Positions 62,181 to 64,000 of a stretch of 64,000 bases of DNA are shown piece after piece (the stretch's first letter is position 1; every line of letters begins with the position of its first letter). Position numbers and translations under genes: made by a program. The stretch comes from Linyphia triangularis. Its lineage: Eukaryota; Arthropoda; Arachnida; Araneae; Linyphiidae. Location: positions 8,666,001-8,730,000 of the forward strand of contig OZ021729.1 in the NCBI GenBank assembly GCA_963978545.1, read 5' to 3'. The notes below the pieces were generated by a model. That model saw only the letters and a program-made list of their open reading frames with translations. It was not told the origin of the DNA and did not search any database.

Positions 62181-62560
62181 TTTTAACAAATTAAGAGGCA
62201 TTACCACAGCGATTTTGAGCAAAATCTTTGAGCCGTTTTTTTAGCAATCATTGAAAAACATGATTTTTTTCAATGGCAGCTACCTTATGTACATGCGCGA
62301 TTTTGACGAAAACCTTAATAGCAGGTGATTGGATCTTCACCAACCTGCTCACCAAATTTGAACATCGTAAGTCAATTTGTTCGGGAGTTATGCTGACCAC
62401 AAACACAGACATAAATTTTTTCTAGACCACTTTTTTGAGATCAGGATGTTCCAAAACAACGAGAAATGCAAAAAAAAAAATCGAAAAGTTTTGTTTGACC
62501 TAATCCTATACTTTCATTACCCTATGTATTACATATGGGTAATCGAAAGCAAAAATAAAA
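62181..62560 (+). repeat. Interspersed repeat family L, copy 5 (3' half)
   Basis: AGGCATTACCACAGCGATTTTG to ACTTTCATTACCC, 5'-truncated relative to the 15.9-kb copy, as LINE-type copies usually are. Confidence 0.8.
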
Positions 62561-62693
62561 AGAATCTGTAACAATGTCAATCTGAAACTAAATTGGGTAT
62601 TTTAACATACAAAGACATAATTTTTACACGTAGCACTAAATCGGTATTTTTGCAATTAGCGCACAACTAAATCTCTCTCTCGTCTTCATGCAG

Positions 62694-62961
62694 GTGTTCG
62701 TTCATATTTGGTGCTAACGGTCAACTGGAGCGATTCACGCCTTCCGACGCCGATCGGCTGGTGAAGAGCGTAATCGAACCGATGGCCTGCAACGGACTTC
62801 GCACGATCGGCATCGCGTACAAGGACTTCGTGCTAGGGGACGAGGCACACATCAACCAGGAGAGATGTGACGGAGAACCCGACTGGGACGACGAGGCCAG
62901 CATCGTCACCAACCTAACAGCCATATGCATAGTCGGGATAGAGGATCCCGTCAGACCAGAG
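62694..62961 (+). CDS. PMCA: PMCA exon: end of N domain to DPVRPE
   Basis: Encodes CSFIFGANGQLERFTPSDAD, then VIEPMACNGLRTIGIAYKDF, a loop with GEPDWDDE and the conserved exit IVGIEDPVRPE that leads back into the P domain. Acceptor TTCATGCAG ends at 62693; donor GTTAGT begins at 62962. The first base completes the lysine codon split by the previous intron; the exon ends in phase 0 (268 bp). The next exon, expected to begin with a VPDAIRKC-like segment, is beyond the window. A 22-bp minisatellite starts about 200 bp after the donor. Confidence 0.95.
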
Positions 62962-63164
62962 GTTAGTGAGAGATACTTCAACTGTACAGGACTCGAGACT
63001 GCTTTCCCATTTTCTATACTGCGCCCCCATATTCTGCACTGTTCCCACATATTTCTATATTCCACAGTGATTTCCTATACTCCAATATGCATCTCTGCTT
63101 GACCATGATTCCCATATTCTATACTGCCTCTTCATATCCCATACTAATATTCAGCGCTACAGTC

Positions 63165-63415
63165 CCATATTCCACACTTGTCATCCCCATATTCCACACT
63201 TGTCATCCCCATATTCCACACTTGTCATCCCCATATTCCACACTTGTCATCCCCATATTCCACACTTGTCATCCCCATATTCCACACTGCACTTCCCATA
63301 TTCCACACTGCACGTCCCCATATTCCACACTGAACGTCCCCATATTCCACACTGCACTTCCCTATATTCCACACTGCACTTCCGCATATTCTACACTGCA
63401 CTTCCCCATATCTTC
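63165..63415. repeat. ~22-bp minisatellite CCCCATATTCCACACTTGTCAT
   Basis: Five nearly perfect 22-bp units (63185-63290), then variants with ACTGCACTTC. Related looser units flank it (63005-63160 and 63890-64000). The long open frames on both strands (78-110 codons) are this array. Confidence 0.95.
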
Positions 63416-63571
63416 CTGAGACCCACAACTGTTTGAAACATGATTCAAAGCTAATTTTTATGTTTATTATTCTTTTGGGTCTATTGGGATTCAACTATAA
63501 AGATGAGACAAAAAATGACTATCTCCTTAAGTTTGCAAAAATTCTTAAATTTAATTTTTCAGATGTGAAAT

Positions 63572-63843
63572 TTAATCATGAAAGGCTGCAAAACAATTTC
63601 GTGAGGACGTTATACATAAAAATACTTTACAGTTAGTGCAAAAAAAAATCGCATTGAACATCCAGACATCCGACAACTTGAGGAAAAAGTCTTAGTGTCC
63701 ATTGCTGGCATGTGCTTCGCCCCAACTTTTCGTGACGCTTCTACTGGCAGAGGGACTGTTTTTTGCAGTTTCTTTACAGGCTCTACTTCGTCACAATCGG
63801 TGGAACTATCATCAGTTGTAGGAATAAATTCGGCTATTTCATG
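63572..63843 (-). pseudogene. piggyBac-type transposase C-terminal fragment
   Basis: Minus-strand reading: EIAEFIPTTDDSSTDCDEVE, then KTVPLPVEASRKVGAKHMP, then SSSCRMSGCS. After a 1-base shift in the A9 run at 63640-63648 comes FCTNCKVFLCITSSRNCF and an AFHD-stop end (stop at 63572-63574). CRxxGC...CxxCKVFLC...RNCFxxFH is the cysteine-rich C-terminal domain found in piggyBac-type (PGBD-like) transposases. An in-frame stop closes the N-terminal side at about 63844, so only about 90 codons remain. Too short to act. Family call by motif only. Confidence 0.75.
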
Positions 63844-64000
63844 CTAAGAAAAATTGCGATGGGCATTTAAATGTATGCGGGGTCTCAGAAGGATATTACA
63901 CACTGCACCCCTTCTCCATATTCCCATATTGCTCACTGTTTCTCTATTCCCAATATTCTTCACTGCTTCCTCAGAATTCTATATTCTTCACCACTTATCC
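63844..64000. repeat. Looser part of the CATATTC minisatellite
   Basis: CTCCATATTCCCATATTGCTCAC and TTCTATATTCTTCACCAC are relatives of the 22-bp unit. Confidence 0.6.

Noticed and set aside
63087..63494. Overlapping ORFs of 78-110 codons on both strands
   Set aside because: All are frames of the 22-bp minisatellite; a repeat near a multiple of three stays open by chance.

Overview
This window is AT-rich animal nuclear DNA and holds one recognisable cellular gene: ten consecutive internal exons of a plasma-membrane Ca2+-transporting ATPase (PMCA/ATP2B family, P2B-type ATPase) on the + strand between 18408 and 62961. The exons are short (107-268 bp), GC-rich and joined by large AT-rich introns. 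All ten join in one open frame of about 607 codons. The protein resembles arthropod PMCA most closely (for example the AGSTIA start of the third membrane segment). Abundant tRNA-derived SINEs, many DNA-transposon MITEs and very long introns suggest an arthropod, plausibly an arachnid; the species is not determined. The N-terminal exon(s) lie upstream of the window or were not found in 1-18407. The hinge, distal P domain, TM5-10 and calmodulin-binding tail lie downstream of 62961.

Gene layout: TM1 exon 18408-18608; TM2 and start of A domain 26236-26469; TGES exon 28862-28987; end of A domain 32839-32973; acidic linker plus pre-TM3 exon 44600-44770 (followed by a GC-AG intron); TM3/TM4 with PEGLP 49732-49934; phosphorylation site DKTGT 51730-51865; N-domain exons 57932-58038, 60312-60553 (KGASE) and 62694-62961. 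The first five exons are all phase 1-1, so each could be skipped without breaking the frame.

The other ~97% is intron packed with repeats. These include eight copies of a tRNA-derived SINE with an (AACC)n tail, four copies of a tRNA-Ala-like SINE, two of a third SINE, and five hAT-type elements with 8-bp target duplications (one with a decayed BED-finger ORF). There is also a pogo/Tigger-like MITE and several long fold-back elements. Eight elements of roughly 670-770 bp (net of insertions) are bounded by TTAA and have terminal inverted repeats, and a broken C-terminal piece of a piggyBac-type transposase lies at 63572-63843. Tandem arrays abut several exons. The most unusual structure is a nest at 38.2-44.4 kb: a TTAA element sits inside a fold-back, which sits inside another TTAA element. 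Sister sequences in the same region preserve the empty sites at two levels.

Most short ORFs in the window are translations of SINEs, simple repeats or minisatellites and are not genes. No RNA gene, CRISPR array, origin or bacterial-type feature was seen. All family calls rest on reading the sequence; no alignment or database search was run.
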